DNA of 64,000 nucleotides, from positions 10,393,501 to 10,457,500 of the forward strand of contig PUFA01000003.1 of the NCBI GenBank assembly GCA_003508835.1, written 5' to 3'. Position numbers and translations under genes: made by a program. This document shows positions 1 through 13,210 of the stretch, piece after piece (the first letter of the stretch is position 1; the number at the start of each line of letters is the position of its first letter). The stretch is from Eonycteris spelaea (lineage: Eukaryota > Chordata > Mammalia > Chiroptera > Pteropodidae). A model generated the notes under the pieces. It ran no database searches. It worked only from the letters and a program-made list of their open reading frames with translations, and was not told where the DNA came from.

Positions 1-3000
1 TTTGTCTCATACTCATTTCGTTTCATCTGCTCATGGAAAAAAAAGCCATCACCTACCTCATAGGAGGTGGCTTTGACCTGCTGGCCCACTGTCTTATGGC
101 TATTTTATTGTCAGCAATGTGTAAAAAAAAATAAAATAAACTGACAGATGGCAACCTCATAAATCTTCAACAGTGAACAAATGGTTTATATTAGTCAGAG
201 AAGTGAAAAACAAAAGTAAGAGTGTTTGATTACTTTCCCAAAGGGAAAAAAGCAACTAAAATCATCTCAGGAAAATGCCTTCTGAAGGAGAAAAAGTGTT
301 GACAATTTTTTGTTTTGGAATCTCGTATATGTGTAAAACAATTTGAGCGTGAAAAAAAATTCAAATACAAATTTTAGCTAAGTGTTTATTTTGAAAACGA
401 GCTGAGTTCAAATCCTGGGTGCTTTTAAAGAAGTGGCATCTGCTTGGATTGCTTTGTTTATTTTTTAATACCATCTGTGTGGACAGGTGGGATCAATAGC
501 ATGAGCCTGTGGGAGAGCAGGGAGCATTGTTACTGAATGCTCCCATTCGCTCTCATTCCAGCCATTTAATCTTGATATTTGGGGTCATGATGAAGAGAAT
601 GTTGGAAAAGGAGGTATCTGAGGGTTCACCTTCTATGACTCACCCCGACTGAGACACAGAACACACATCTCCAATGTAGTTTGGCATTGCTGTCTTCTGA
701 TAAACGACTGAGACATCCTCCTTGATGAAATCCTCATCAAACCCAGAGAACTGCCCTACCCTGATATGTCTGAAGTACAAGCCTATGAACACCTGCATGT
801 TTACTGATTTTGGTGTCAGAGGTCCAGTTTTTATTCTGTTATTTTGATTTTTTGTGTGTGCATTCATTAAAGTAAGATGGACCTTTTCAGTGTATAGTTC
901 TATGAGTTTTAAAATATGTATAAATCCATGCAATGACAACTACAGTCCCACCTCCCAAAATATTGTGTGCTTGTGCTGTCCCCTTTCTAGTTGCACCCTC
1001 AGCCCACCTCTGGACCCTGGTAACCACTGATCTATTCTAATCACTATGGTTTTGTCTTCTGGAGAATGTCACATAAATGAATCATTCAGAGAGTAACCTT
1101 TTGAGGCTGACTTCTTTTGATCAGTGTGGCTGGTACCTTTGAGATTCATCCCAGTTACGCTATGTACCTATAGTTTGTCCCTTTTTATTGCTGAGTACTC
1201 CTGCATTATAGGGATATGCCATTGTTTGTCTACTCAGCTGTTGAAGGATATTTAGCTTGGTCTGCTTTTTGGCAATTGTGAATAAAGCTTCTACAAATAT
1301 TGTACAAGTTTTTGTGTGAACGTAAGTTTTAATTTTTTCTAGGGTAAATACCTACAGTTGGAATTGTTGGGTCATATAATAACTCTGTGTTTAATCTTTT
1401 GAGGAACTGTAACTTGTCTTTCATTCTCTTAATAGTGCCTTTCACAGAGAAAAAGTTTTTAACTTGGATAAAGTTCAGTTGATCAGCCTGTTCCTTTTAG
1501 GTATCATGTCTAAGAGTTCATTGCCTTACATGGGTCACAAAGATTTTTTCCTATGTTTCTTTCTAAAAGTTTTGTTGTGTTACCTTTTACTTTTAGATCT
1601 GTGATTTCTTTTGAGTTAATTTATGTGTAAAGTATAAGGTTTGAGGTTCATTTTGTTTTGTTTTGTTTTGCTTTTTTGCATAAGGATTCCAGCTGTTCCA
1701 ATACCATTTGTTGGAAATACTCTTTTCTCCATTGAACTGCCTTTGCATCTTAGTCAAAATCACTGGGCCATATTTGTATAATTTATTTTTGGACTCACCA
1801 TTTTGTCTCATTGATCTGTGGTCTATCCTGTTGCCCATACTGTCTTATATGCTGGTATTTTGATTGTAATTGAGTTAAATTTTAGACCAATTTGAGGAAA
1901 ATTAATATGTAACTCTGTTGAGTCTTTTGGTCTATGAACATGGTATATATGCCATTTATTTAGATCTTCTTTGATTGCTTTCATCAGCATTTTCTACTTT
2001 CCAGCATGCGGATCCTTCACACGATGTGTTAGATTTATACCTATGTATTTCAGTGTAAATAGCATTTTTTTAAATTTCAGTTTGCAATTGTTTATTATCA
2101 ATACATAAAAATAAGACGGATTGTTCTGTGTATTTACCTTATATCAACATTATTAAACTCTCTGTTTTATAAACTTTTTGTAGATCCCTCACAATTTTCT
2201 ATGTATACAATTATGCCATCTTCAATAGAAAAGTTTTAATTTTAAAAATCTGTATGGATATATATCTATATATCTGTATCTATACCTATATCTATATCTA
2301 TACCTCCTATTTTGTTCCCAGTCTTAGAGGAAAAGCATTCAGTCTGTCACCACTAAGCATGATATGAACTGTAGATTTTTTATAAATATCACTTATCAGT
2401 ATTGGGAAATTTTTTTTTATTGCTGGGTTGCTGCTGAGAGTATTTTTTTCATTGTAAATGGATATTGAATTTTATCACAGGTTTTTTTGCGTCAATTGAA
2501 ATGATTACGTGAATTTTCTTGTTCAGACTTAATCTGATAGATTAGTTGCATTGATTGATTTTTGCATATTGAACCAACCTCATGGTTATTATTTTATCAT
2601 ACTACTAAGTAAAATATAGCAACATGTTTATATCTCTTAATATATTAACATTTATTTATATTTAAAAAAATATTTTGTTAAGGATTTTACATTTAGATTC
2701 ATCAAGGATCTTGGTCTGTAGCTTTCTTTTCATGTACTCTCTTTGTTTAATTTTTGTATCAGTGTAATTCTGGTTTCATATAAAGAATTGAAAACTATCC
2801 CTCACCTGTTTGGGTTCAGGCCACAAGTTCTGACCTTGTGGACAATGGTTCCAGCATCAACTCAGTTTTTAAAGTTTTCAAAGACTCGTTCAAGTCTCCA
2901 ACTCTTTGATGTGCTATTTAAGGTCACATTCACATGTGAACCACTCAGAGGTGAGCCCAGAAATTCTTAAACAACTTTATACACTTGCTTTGCCAGGCTC

Positions 3001-4588
3001 TTCATTTTCTATGACCTCTCCAATACTTTCCAGTTCCCTGAGGCCTTCCGTTTTGGTCTTCCAGCTGAAATCTGGGGTTTCCGTTACCTCATCTTTCCAT
3101 CCACTTTCTGTGACTGTGCCCATGTCTGGGGTCAAGCTGAGGGAAGACAGAGAAGAAAAGCAGAAGCGGTTTGCCCCACCTTCTGGGACCATAGCATCAC
3201 TAATTGGAGAGGAAAATTCCCTCCCTCAGAGTTTTAGTTTCCTCCCAGCCCCTGCAGCCACTGCTGTCACTGCTGGGAGAGCCTTTCCACGCCTCCAGTC
3301 AGGATTGGAGGGTTCCATTTGAGCTCTCTCTGTCTGCACCTGATACCCTCTTCCCAGCGTCAGGACACGCTGAGTCCAGGCTGGGGAAGGCCAGAGGGAA
3401 AATGGTCAGCTCATTACTAGTTCAGCTGAATTTCCAATTCTGGTCTTCTTCCCCCATCTGCCTGCCAATATATATTTTTTAAGTCTTCAAGTAGCTAGCT
3501 GTTCTCTGCATGCTGTCCAGGGTGTATAGCTGTATTCAGTGGGACAGACAGGGTGGAGCGTGCCTACTCCATCTTACCCAGAACCAGAACTCCTTCCCAC
3601 TTGTTATCCAGATGATTGCTATTGTGGAGCAGTGACCGAGGTCAGTTAGAATGAAAGAATTAACACAAGTTACAAGAAAGTATGGCACAAAGTATGTTTC
3701 TTTGCTTCAAAGCTAGAGAAAGAGAAATGAGAGAAAAATAATGACATTGTAACTTCATGTTATATGTGATGTGTCACATGATGGGAATATTTACTTTTTT
3801 TCAAATGTAATCACTAAGGAATTTGAATCTGTAAGAATCATAATCCTTCTGGCTCCCTTTTGCTTCCTCTACCTTCCACGATTCATTTTAACCAGAAGCA
3901 AATACAAGCAAAATGATATACTTTACTCATTAGTAGGTAGTTGTCGCTCTTTGTAAATAGCATTATTGTTTTTCCTCCATCAGACTTAAGTTTGATATTA
4001 AAGTGTGTTTCATTTCTATATAAAATTTTAAAGGTGGTTCAAATACTTAAAAACAATTGACATTATATGTCTCGCATACAAGTCAATCCGAATCCTTTGA
4101 AAATGTAAGTTTTTGTAAGTTTTAAAATGAATCCATGAGAAGTACTAGAAAGCGTATATTCCTGATATGTTTTCCTCTATTTCTAGGAATAGGAGCTGTT
4201 TTGTAACCTTCCATCTTATTCTTTCACCTTTCTTTCCCTTCCATCCCCATTTCTTGCTGAGAATATCCTTCATGTATAAGACCCAGAAAATTTGGGCAAG
4301 TTGCTTATGAAACATATTAAAGGAGAGAGAGGGAGGGAGGGAAGTTTAAAACAAATTAATGTAAATTTAGATGCTATCCGTGCTTTCCCTCTCTAAGTGT
4401 ATTTGATTTATAACAATGCAACACCTGTATATGATAACACTGACAAGAGAATTATCTTTGCTATTATAGATATAATTTAATCATAGGTATAATTATATTT
4501 AATTATAATATGATGTGGAAACATCGAAGGGGTGGGATAGGTTCTATTACTAAGAGAAAATACGTACTGTGTCATCTGATTTTTCCAG
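1..4588 (+). other. FHOD3: FHOD3 intron (3' part)
   Basis: No coding exon is visible before the acceptor at 4587-4588. Most of 865-3590 is an old antisense L1. Positions 2240-2310 are a degenerate TATATC/TATACC-rich tract. The remainder (1-865 and 3600-4588) is AT-rich sequence without a feature I can name. Confidence 0.8.
865..3590 (-). repeat. Old L1 (L1M-type) fragment, antisense to FHOD3
   Basis: From about 865 to 2800 the strand reads like the reverse complement of an L1 3' end and ORF2. Recognisable stretches include the 'TTTTATTGCTGAGTACTCC' and 'GGGTAAATACCTACAGTTGG' blocks and the segment around 1690-1830. Between 2800 and 3590 it resembles an antisense L1 5' UTR ('CTCCATCTTACCCAGAACC' near 3567), suggesting one element with an internal deletion. 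The 3' half is confident and the 5' half tentative. Both ORFs are destroyed. Confidence 0.75.
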
Positions 4589-4771
4589 AAAATTCTAACT
4601 ATGATTCCCACTGAAGAAGAGAAGCAGAAAATCCAGGAAGCTCAGCTGGCCAACCCAGAGGTGCCACTGGGCAGTGCAGAGCAGTTTCTCCTTACACTGT
4701 CATCCATCAGCGAGCTGTCAGCTCGGCTCCACCTCTGGGCATTCAAAATGGATTACGAAACTACGGAAAAG
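4589..4771 (+). CDS. FHOD3: FHOD3 coding exon, FH2 domain (61 codons)
   Basis: The acceptor is TTTTCCAG at 4581-4588 and the donor AAG/GTAATC at 4771-4772; the exon starts and ends in phase 0. It encodes [13 protein letters not shown], then a helical stretch ending [10 protein letters not shown]. The MIPTEEEK and 'LPLGSAEQF'-like segments (here VPLGSAEQF) belong to the FH2 domain of the FHOD formins. FH2 forms the dimeric ring that caps and elongates actin barbed ends. The AKs and acidic residues of this part build the first half of the FH2 core helices. The exon joins 6480-6599 in frame, giving TTEK-EVAEP. Confidence 0.95.
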
Positions 4772-6479
4772 GTAATCAGTTGAGAAGCAAGGCAGCCAGC
4801 GGGTCCCACATCCCCAGGGTTGAGAAAGTCAGGGTGTTTTTTTTTTTTATTATTGGTGAAGGTGGTAAAGTGTCATTTTTGAGAGAGGGTTTGAGTTGAT
4901 TATGATGAGGTTGTGTCTATACAAAGGGATCAGCAGCTTGCCAGGGAGGGGTTATTCTGAAGTGTTTGCCTGGCACCAGCCACAGACACTTGATTGTAGG
5001 TGCCAGACGACTGGTTTAAAAAACCAAAACCAAAACAACAAACAAACAAACAAACAAAAAACACTTAATTTTTTTTTCAGACTCTATATGCTCATTGTAG
5101 AAAATGTGGAAAATATAGTAAAGCACAATGAGGAAAGTGATCTGTAATCTACCCACTTGATGACAATCATCCATACTGCTGTTGACTATGGAAATTAGCA
5201 AGTCATTGGGTCCCTTTGAGAGCATATATCAGATGAAACAGATTTAAGAAGTTGAGAGGGAATAGAAAGAAAGGGATCTTGACAGCGAAGTCATGGGGAG
5301 ACTCAACCATCTTAGGTAGAAAGCAGAAGGTGCAGGCATCCTCTCTGGTCTGGAGCAATGTGAGGTTTTGTGCTGGCTGAGCAGAAGGAACCAGTGGAGA
5401 GGGAAAAGAAGGGGTGAACAGTGAGCTGGAGGTAAATGTAATTGAGAGGAAGGGCCCAGAGGAGGCAGAGTCAAAGCACAGGTGGAGAGGCTTCCTTTTT
5501 CTGCTAAGGAGGGAGCACAGTCCTGTACTGAGGGTCACATAGGTGGCAGTAGGTTTGGGGGTCTTCAGGAGGAATCTGCAGCATTCAAATTCATCTGGAA
5601 ATCAAGCAGGGCTGAAGAAACCTACTCTGGTGACTTAGCACAGCTTGTCACAAGACTAGTCAGAGTGTTGAGGTGACTTTCTCTAGCGAAGTGAGGTAAC
5701 TCATGGAGAAAACGTAATTGGGTCAGCTTTGGTTGGAGATGTATAGAACAGAAGTTAGGCTGGAGAGAATGAAACTGAACTATCTGGCTTTGGGATACAG
5801 GCTAGAAGAGAGGCTCAGTAAGAACATGGGGTAGGGGTCGGTCACACAGTGACAGTAGAGAGGGACTAAGGCCATGAAGCTACAGGGCAGGCCACAAGTC
5901 TGAGAGAGTGCAAGTTAACGAAAGTAATGGGAGTGAAGAAATTGGTGGCCTTCTAGAAAGTAACCCAGACTAAGAAGTGACAAGCCATAGCATGTCTAAA
6001 AGGGAAGTAAGAGACTTGGGTGGTCCAGGGACAGTGAGGCCACAGTTTCTGGTGTTATTCCTGGTAGGAGAGAGGCAAAGAAGACTGTGGTCCAGATTTT
6101 GAAGGAACATGTGAGGGAGGAGTGTCATAGAAGTCAGTGATGCTGAGAAGAGAGAAGGAGAGGAGGGTGTGTCCTAAAGGTCCTACTTGTGCTTGGAGGA
6201 TGGGCAGGAACAGGGGGAAGAGCATTTGTCACCTCAGCACAAGCTCCTGTTAGCCATAGGTCCCCATCTGGCCTCCACTGAGGAGATTTGGGTGGCAAGA
6301 CTTTCTTCCTAATGACTTTTGACACTTTTCCAAGAAGCATGTGCCTATCACATAAGATTGCCTTATAGTGATGAGAACTCTGAAGTACTATTCTTATTTT
6401 GTACAAAAATTAAAAAGAACAAAGGAAAGGCAAAATTTACATGCTTTATCATCTTCTTCCAACTTTTTTTAATTGAAAG
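4772..6479 (+). other. FHOD3: FHOD3 intron
   Basis: This contains a CAAA-rich simple tract at about 5030-5060. At about 5075-5185 there is an old LINE-like fragment ('GAAAATGTGGAAAATATAG', then an AATCTACCCACTTG motif common to ancient mammalian repeats). Positions 5200-6300 are purine-rich on this strand and give long open frames on the other, but show no splice-bounded coding signal. Confidence 0.75.
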
Positions 6480-6599
6480 GAAGTGGCAGAACCACTTTTG
6501 GACCTGAAGGAAGGAATAGACCAATTGGAGAACAATAAAACCTTGGGTTTCATCCTGTCTACTCTCTTAGCCATTGGGAACTTTCTAAATGGAACTAAT
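6480..6599 (+). CDS. FHOD3: FHOD3 coding exon, FH2 domain with GN-FLN signature (40 codons)
   Basis: The acceptor AG is at 6478-6479 and the donor AAT/GTAAGT at 6599-6600; phase is 0 at both ends. It encodes EVAEPLLDLKEG..., then LSTLLAIGNFLNGTN. GNFLNGTN is the family's most conserved block (the GN-x-(L/M)N motif), in the core of FH2 near the actin-binding surface. The frame stays open past the donor to a stop at 6906-6908, which would add about 102 unrelated residues if the intron were retained. Joining to 7334 gives [12 protein letters not shown], the normal formin reading. Confidence 0.96.
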
Positions 6600-7333
6600 G
6601 TAAGTCTTTCACATGCCTTATCCTCCTACCTCCCTTGTCACAAAATCCCTGCCCTTCACGTGCCAGTGGAGGTTATACCTCTGGTCCTCCAAAGCACAAC
6701 TGACAAACAACTTTCGTATTTTCATGCTGAAGATCTAGAAGAAATTTTGTCCTTAAAATATCAGAGCCTGACATTTGATGTGTATCTTGCTATAAATAAG
6801 AAAACTAGAAAAATACAATATTCCTTTAAAGCTTGGCTATTCTCAAAATTGACATTGGAGCTATTTTCTTCTAAGCTGGTTGTTGTTTGTTTTGTCTCAT
6901 GTATATAAATACAAACACTTGTTTTTGTCATTTAAATATGTGTGCTTATATGTATTATAAACAAACTTTAAAAAAATTGGCCTATCTTTGGCCAGTAAGT
7001 AAAATAGCAGTAGGGCAAAGGGAGAAAAAAGCGTAGGTACCCAGATGGCAGAGACCCAGCCTCGCAGAACCTTGATTTAGGGGTAGAGTCCTGGGACACC
7101 CTGTGGCTGATGGCCTTCGTGGGAAAGAGCTGGAGGCTCATTTCATTCTCAGTGTGGCTGGTCCATGTGTGATCACCTACAAATGACAGAGCACGTGGCC
7201 TGAGATGTTTCAGTCACAGAGGACATAAATATTGGGCTTCTCCAACAGGGCATCAATTCTAACCATTTGTGCCTTTCTAAGAGTCTGTGTAAAACTTGAC
7301 CTTCCTGCCTTTTATTTAATGTTCACCTAACAG
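6600..7333 (+). other. FHOD3: FHOD3 intron (734 bp)
   Basis: A short intron with a consensus GTAAGT donor and a CTAACAG acceptor at 7327-7333. The upstream frame reads through it to a stop at 6906-6908. I recognise no repeat in it. Confidence 0.85.
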
Positions 7334-7495
7334 GCCAAAGCATTTGAATTAAGCTACCTCGAGAAGGTTCCAGAAGTCAAAGACACCGTACACAAGCAGT
7401 CTCTTCTCCATCACGTGTGTACCATGGTGGTGGAAAACTTCCCAGACAGCTCCGACCTGTACTCAGAGATTGGGGCTGTCACCAGGTCAGCCAAG
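7334..7495 (+). CDS. FHOD3: FHOD3 coding exon, FH2 domain (54 codons)
   Basis: The acceptor is CTAACAG ending at 7333 and the donor AAG/GTATGT at 7495-7496; phase is 0 at both ends. It encodes [17 protein letters not shown], then [19 protein letters not shown] and [18 protein letters not shown]. This is the FH2 segment with the conserved FxLxxLxK and LL-x(H)-(V/I) helix. The wording separates FHOD-type formins from the DIAPH and DAAM families, whose equivalent reads closer to 'LLHFL'. No lesions. Confidence 0.96.
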
Positions 7496-10400
7496 GTATG
7501 TGTTGTGGACACAGAGGAGCAGGCTATGTCATTCTCTTAGATGCTGGGTCTCTGTCAGTCATCTCTGCAGTGCACAGGTTCTATTAAGTAAAATGCCTAG
7601 GTGCTCCCTGCATCCCCTGCCCTGGAGTTTGAGAATATGACTCTTCTCATGCCTTTTTGAATGGACTTTTAAGATCATTTTCCCATCTCTGGTTCTCCAT
7701 CAGACTCTTTCCTACTGACGTATGAAAGGCAAGCCTGCCGTCCCAGGCTAACCCCTGCATCCACTGTAGAGCAGTGTTTACTTACCAGGCAGATTCTGCA
7801 GAGCATTAAAACTCCCCAGCTTGTTTTATGGGCAAATATGTCAAAAACATGCCATAGGACCTTAGACTTCCTAAGACTTCCATAGGACCTTACAGTGAGG
7901 TGTCAAGCCAAGAAACAGAATGCCTGGCCCCCTGCACCCCACAGGTTTGCCACCCCGGTGATCATACACAGAGGGAATAGTTTGGCCCCTCAGCTGCAAG
8001 CTCTTAAACTTACTGCATTAAAATCTTCATGAACTTATAATTTAATAAAAAAGAGACAGTTGCAAGAGCTGGGCAGCCAGCTGCCCCACTGCAGACTGAA
8101 CAACTCCAGAGAAATCCCCAAAACAGCAGAACTGGTAGAAGTGAGGGCCTTGGGAATGACAGGAAACTCATGGGGAAGAGCTGAACAGGGCCCAGGAGCC
8201 AGGCCAGTATGGTGGGCACTCCTGGAAACTCCTGGGCTAAGGAGCTGAAAGCAAAATGACCTTTAGCTCTGGGATACATTAGAATCTGGTATAAGAAGAA
8301 GAGAGAGTAATGAGCAGAAGGGGGAGGAATGGGGGAGAAGCTTTGCTAACGTCCCTCATGGAGCTCTCCCTCTCTCTCCCTTCTCCCACAGAACTGGCCT
8401 GGAGGGACCCTGAAGCAGGGACCTTCTTCACTTGCCTCCGGAACAATAGGCTGTCAGCTGTCAGGTACACTGAGCAGGTGGCCCCTGAGGCAGCCTGAGA
8501 GTAGATCTGCCCCGAGGCAGAAGGAGGCATAGCCAGTGATCCCCCAGTTCAGGGGGCTGACAAAGGGCTTTTAGAAAATTGTCTCTATCTCACAGGCACC
8601 CTTACTACTCTGTGCCAGGCATTGTTATGAAGTCTTTACAAATATTACTTCAGTATCCTAACCAAGGCAAAAAGCCCTGGATCCTCCAATTGCTGCCCTG
8701 ACACCGCCATGAGCACCTTCTCAGAAGACAATAGGAATAGCTGTATTTGAGACAAAGTCTGCCTGGCCATCTAGATTCATCTTGGTCCTATTTCCAAAAC
8801 CACTCAGAACAAATCGGTTCCCTTTTTACATGTGGTCCCTTGTTCTTTCCCAAGGCCTTCCCCTGGGTGGAGCCTGCTTGTGAACAAAGTAGCCCTGGCT
8901 TGGGAGTCCTGACACCAAGCTGGCCTCTAATGATTGCCACAGGCAACCCCTCAGTATCAGGTTTTTCCCAAATGGTGTTTAGTTATGATTATTAACTAAT
9001 AACTAAATAACTTATCCTTGCCTGAAGATGGGCTACATAAGGCAAAACTGCAGATAGCTTCTACCCATTAACTTTGGCAATTACTAAAGGTGACTATGAC
9101 CCAGGTCCCTGTGACTTGCATCAAGAGGTCAAGAGGGCACCTACCAGCACTTCTAGCCTTTACTTCCAAAGCCTTTTTGGGCACTGAGGGGCCCTTCTGT
9201 GTAGATGGGCTCAAAATAAGCTTCAGGAACCCCTAACCCTAGCTGGTGTCACACTTTGGGCTCATGACAGCAACTCCCAAGAGGCAGGTTGCTCGGCATG
9301 TGCAGGATGGCTGTGTCCTTGAGTTATCCCACAGCATCTCAGACTGACTTGGTTGGACTTGACTTCAGATTACGTGTCTTCCTACACATAGAAAGTGGCC
9401 TGTTTGGAGCCATCCTCAGGAGAAGGACTTCCTGGCAAGGACTTCTTTCTCACAACAGAAGGCCAGGCCAGCTCTCTCCCTGGGGTGGAATTTTTTAGGG
9501 GTAAACTTAGGCTTAGGTCATGATGATTGAGAACTTACGCTCTGGAGCTAGAGATGTGGGTTCACATCCCAGTTCTACCACTTACCAGCTGTGTGCCTCT
9601 CACAAGTTACTCAGCCTCTCTATGCATCAGTTTCTCCCTATGAAGGAGAGCTAGGAACAGAATGGAGGTCCTGAAGTCATTGCGAAGACTCGGATCATGT
9701 GTGCCAGCTGCAGCCCAGGTGCGCAGTCAGCCGAGGTAGCCTTCCAAACCTCCTCCAAAGACACTCCATGAAGCTCAAGCCTCACACTGCTTTTCATCAA
9801 AAGGCTTTCTGCCTGGCTTCCACTGGCAGTGAGGTTATTTTCTTCTGCCACCACCTTCAGGGCTCACAATGGACTCTTTTCCCTGAAAAACTCTCCCTCA
9901 CATTTGTGTCTGCTCCCTGCTCTGCTCACTGCAGTGCTGGGCAAGCATCACCTCGTTATAGGGCACAGGGCTACTCAGTGCTTGTCTGAGCTGAATTAAA
10001 GTTATTTTATTGTGGATCAAGAGACCTGCCAGATGCAAATGAGGATAGATCCAGAAATTTATAGTCAGACTTGTTACAATTGGCTTAAAACCTCTTAGGC
10101 CTCCTCGATATTACTGGCCAATCTCAGCTCATCTGCATTCTTTTCTTTTTCTAGACTTAATTCTTTCAATTACTCAGTTCTTCTTTTCTAAATCTGCATA
10201 TTTTTTTCTTTCAGATGAATACCAGGTTTTTTTCTCAACTCCACCATATAGTAACGTGAAGCCTTGCTGGGTCTAGATGGACCCAGACATTTTTTGATTT
10301 CAGGAAATCATTTTTCTCCCTTTCTTACCTGAATCTTAGGACTCTACCTAAACTTACCTTCTGTTTTAAGCTCTTTAGCACCCAAGAAATCCAGGGCATG

Positions 10401-11692
10401 TGATGGCACCCCTCAAGGCATCCCCTGTGCTCAGCACATCTTCATCCTGTCTGGTGACAGATTGTCTCCCACAATCAGCCTTCAGTGATGTGGTCTGCTC
10501 TGTTGTCTTTGGAGGGTGGGGTTGGAGTTGTCAGTCCACTCCAGCACGTCCCCTAGGGCACTCACATCTAGACCCCGCTCCCATGACCGCAGTCATTGAC
10601 ATCTAAGCATTCGTGGTTCACGTCTGTGCATCTTCTCTCTCCTGACTTCGTTTGGCTGACTCTTGTCCTTTCCCACATCTCTCACTCCACATCTACTTCT
10701 GTTCCCTCAGTCCCTTCTCTTCAGCTCACCTATTTATCTATTTCTTCCTCCCCTCCTAAGCTTCTCAGTTTCTCCTCCCTTAAATGCCCTCAAGTGCATT
10801 TTTTCTTCGCTAACTGATTCACTAACTCTGATTTCTTGTTTAGAAATCCTATAAAAGCATTACTTTGGAAAGCCTCACTCATCTTGTCACTTCAGTCAAT
10901 CCAGACTGTTCCCACTTCCCTGAAGAGCATAGTGAGTGTGCTCTCTCACATCTGTTCCTTGCACATGTGACTTGCATCTGTGGGCAAGACCACATACCAC
11001 ACACACATGCACAAGCCTGGTGGGTTCTGCACATCCTCAGTGTTCGCTGATCACTTGTCTTTGTGATGAGCCTCCTTAGTCCCATTCAGCATTTGTCTTT
11101 GTGTTCTTAGTGCCTGGTGTGGGGACTGTCATATACCAGTTTTTCCATGGGTGTTGTTCAACTGAGTGAATCAGTGAATAAATAAAAGAATTCATCACGC
11201 AGCGTAGAAGAGATCATTGTGAAGAAGAGCCGGCTGCCTCTTAGCTGGCGCCAGCATATCAGAGCTACCCATGCATGACTATGGTGCATTCCTCCAACCT
11301 TGAGTGAAATATCATCTCTGAAGAACGAGAGTCCTCTGAAAAATTTTATGAGACATCTGCTTAGTTCATCTTGTACTAGGGTGCCTTGATATCATGTTTT
11401 AATTTAGTTTCCAAAGACTTTTCTAAGATTTCTTCCCAAATACGGCAAAAAAAGGGGGGTGACACTTGCATGGAGTCATTTGGAAGAAGTTTATCACTAA
11501 ATAATGTGATATTGAGATAATGACGGATACACATGGTGATAATTTTTAGGCCATAAATATGTTTGTGTTTCAAGATGTAAATTTGGTTTTGATGTTTATT
11601 TCTTCCCAGAGGCAATTTGGTTTCCTGGTTCAGGTTGGGGTCCGGTTGTCTCTTTAGAGAAACATTTGCAATATTCTCTGTCTGATTTTCAG
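7496..11692 (+). other. FHOD3: FHOD3 intron (4.2 kb)
   Basis: A MIR lies at about 9505-9660. An imperfect direct repeat of CCATAGGACCTTA occurs at 7852-7864 and 7880-7892. Positions 10600-10800 are strongly pyrimidine-rich. The many short frames here have no paired splice sites or family resemblance. Confidence 0.75.
9505..9660 (+). repeat. MIR SINE
   Basis: The MIR core is readable: a 'GGTTCACATCCCAGTTCTACC' type block at about 9560, then ACTTACCAGCTGTGTG, then TTACTCAGCCTCTC and the 'CAGTTTCTCC' end. These are typical of the ancient tRNA-derived mammalian-wide SINE, in plus orientation. Confidence 0.85.
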
Positions 11693-11883
11693 GTTGACTT
11701 TGATCAACTTCAGGATAATTTATGTCAGATGGAGAGAAGATGCAAAGCTTCATGGGATCACCTCAAGGCAATTGCCAAACATGAAATGAAACCAGTTTTA
11801 AAACAACGAATGTCAGAGTTCCTAAAAGACTGTGCAGAGCGAATTATAATTTTAAAGATTGTTCATAGAAGAATAATTAACAG
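11693..11883 (+). CDS. FHOD3: FHOD3 coding exon, end of FH2 (63 codons + 2 nt)
   Basis: The acceptor is TGATTTTCAG ending at 11692 and the donor AACAG/GTAAGT at 11883-11884. It starts in phase 0 and leaves two bases (AG) to complete an Arg codon with the next exon. It encodes VDFDQLQDNLCQMERRCK, then SWDHLKAIAKHEMKPVLKQR and a basic helix ending IVHRRIINR. This covers the coiled post-region of FH2. No substitutions that would break the fold are obvious. Confidence 0.96.
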
Positions 11884-12869
11884 GTAAGTGGATCAAGGAA
11901 CATATGGAAATACCAGTAATATGACATGTTGAAAATATTCTGCAAACCAAGATCTGAAGATTTAAATTTACAAAATTGTACTGTAAATTCTTGGTACCTA
12001 TTTAGTGCACCTTTGATGCACATGTTTGTTCATAGGTATTTAATTTTCTTACAACACATGTAGAAATAATATATATGACATTGAATCTTGAGGTCAGAAG
12101 AATCTCAGAGCTGTTATTCAAAATCTTCTTCTATCAAGAATTACATATGTGATATCTTTGGCAAAATGACCCCAGCGTTTCTGTATCTGTTTTGACAGTT
12201 CTGCCTATTCACACATCTTTGTGAGGCAGCTCAACTTATTAGGAAAGTTCCTTTTATACATGATCCACAGTCTGCCCTCCAAGAAGACTTCCAATCACTG
12301 ATTCTCCAGTGACTGCACTGTGCTGCATCCTGCCTAGGTAAAGCTTGGTCCCCATCCTAGGTACCATTCTCTGGACCAGTCTTCCGCAGAGTCTCAGGAT
12401 TCAAGAGGGCCCTGGGAGACACAGCAGTGATGTTTAGGCCTTGCCTGCTGACAAGGAGGCTGGCTGGGGTCTAGGATGGCCCCATGGTGTCCAGGGCTAT
12501 CTCACCTGTGAGTGGAGGCAGCACCAGGACTAGAGCCGGAGTCTTTCAGCGTCCCAGGCCAGGGCATTTGCCTACTACGCACCGTCGCTTTCTTTTCCTT
12601 TGCTTCATCACAGGATGTAGTTGTAAGTCCCTCACCTGGCTTCCAGGGCCTGAGGGCTCTGTCCTGGGCCTTACACCTTGGGGAGCAAATGTGCAGTTCT
12701 GCACACCTGCAGGCTGTGGCCAACCTGGAGCAGGAGCTCTGGTGGTGGGCCTACTGCAGTTCTGTTAAGGGCACCCTCCCTTGGGACCATCTAAACCGCA
12801 GGCCTTTCACAGGGGTCTGCTCCTCCCTGGCCTGTGCTTGAGCATTTTCGCTATTATTATTATTTTTAA

Positions 12870-13210
12870 AAAATAGGTATGTGATATTTTATTTATCTCT
12901 GTACTTTTTGTATTTTTTTTAATTTTTGTCTCTTTCCCCTTCCTCCTTTCTCCTTCTCTCTGTGTTTTCTTACTTCACCTTCCTCGAAGCCATACAGAAT
13001 TATTTTTTCAATATTACATACATATTATGTTCATTTCAGGTGTATAACATAGTGATTAGACATTTATATACCTTACAAAGTGATCACCAGAGTAAGTTGA
13101 CTTCCCTTCTGACACCATACAGTTATTACAATGTCGTTGCCTATGTTCCCAATGCTATAATTTATATCCCTGTGACTCTTTCTAAAAACCTGATTATTTT
13201 GTCTGCATGC
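12870..13210 (-). repeat. L1 3' UTR fragment, antisense
   Basis: It reads like the reverse complement of a laurasiatherian or L1M 3' UTR, with a 'TTTCAGGTGTATAACATAG' block near 13034 followed by an 'AAGTGATCACCAGAGTAAG' block near 13078. Boundaries are approximate. Confidence 0.65.

Noticed and set aside
5230..6300. Long open frames on the minus strand (5203-5538, 6134-6406)
   Set aside because: The region is purine-rich on the plus strand, which depletes stops on the other strand. No paired splice sites and no family resemblance.
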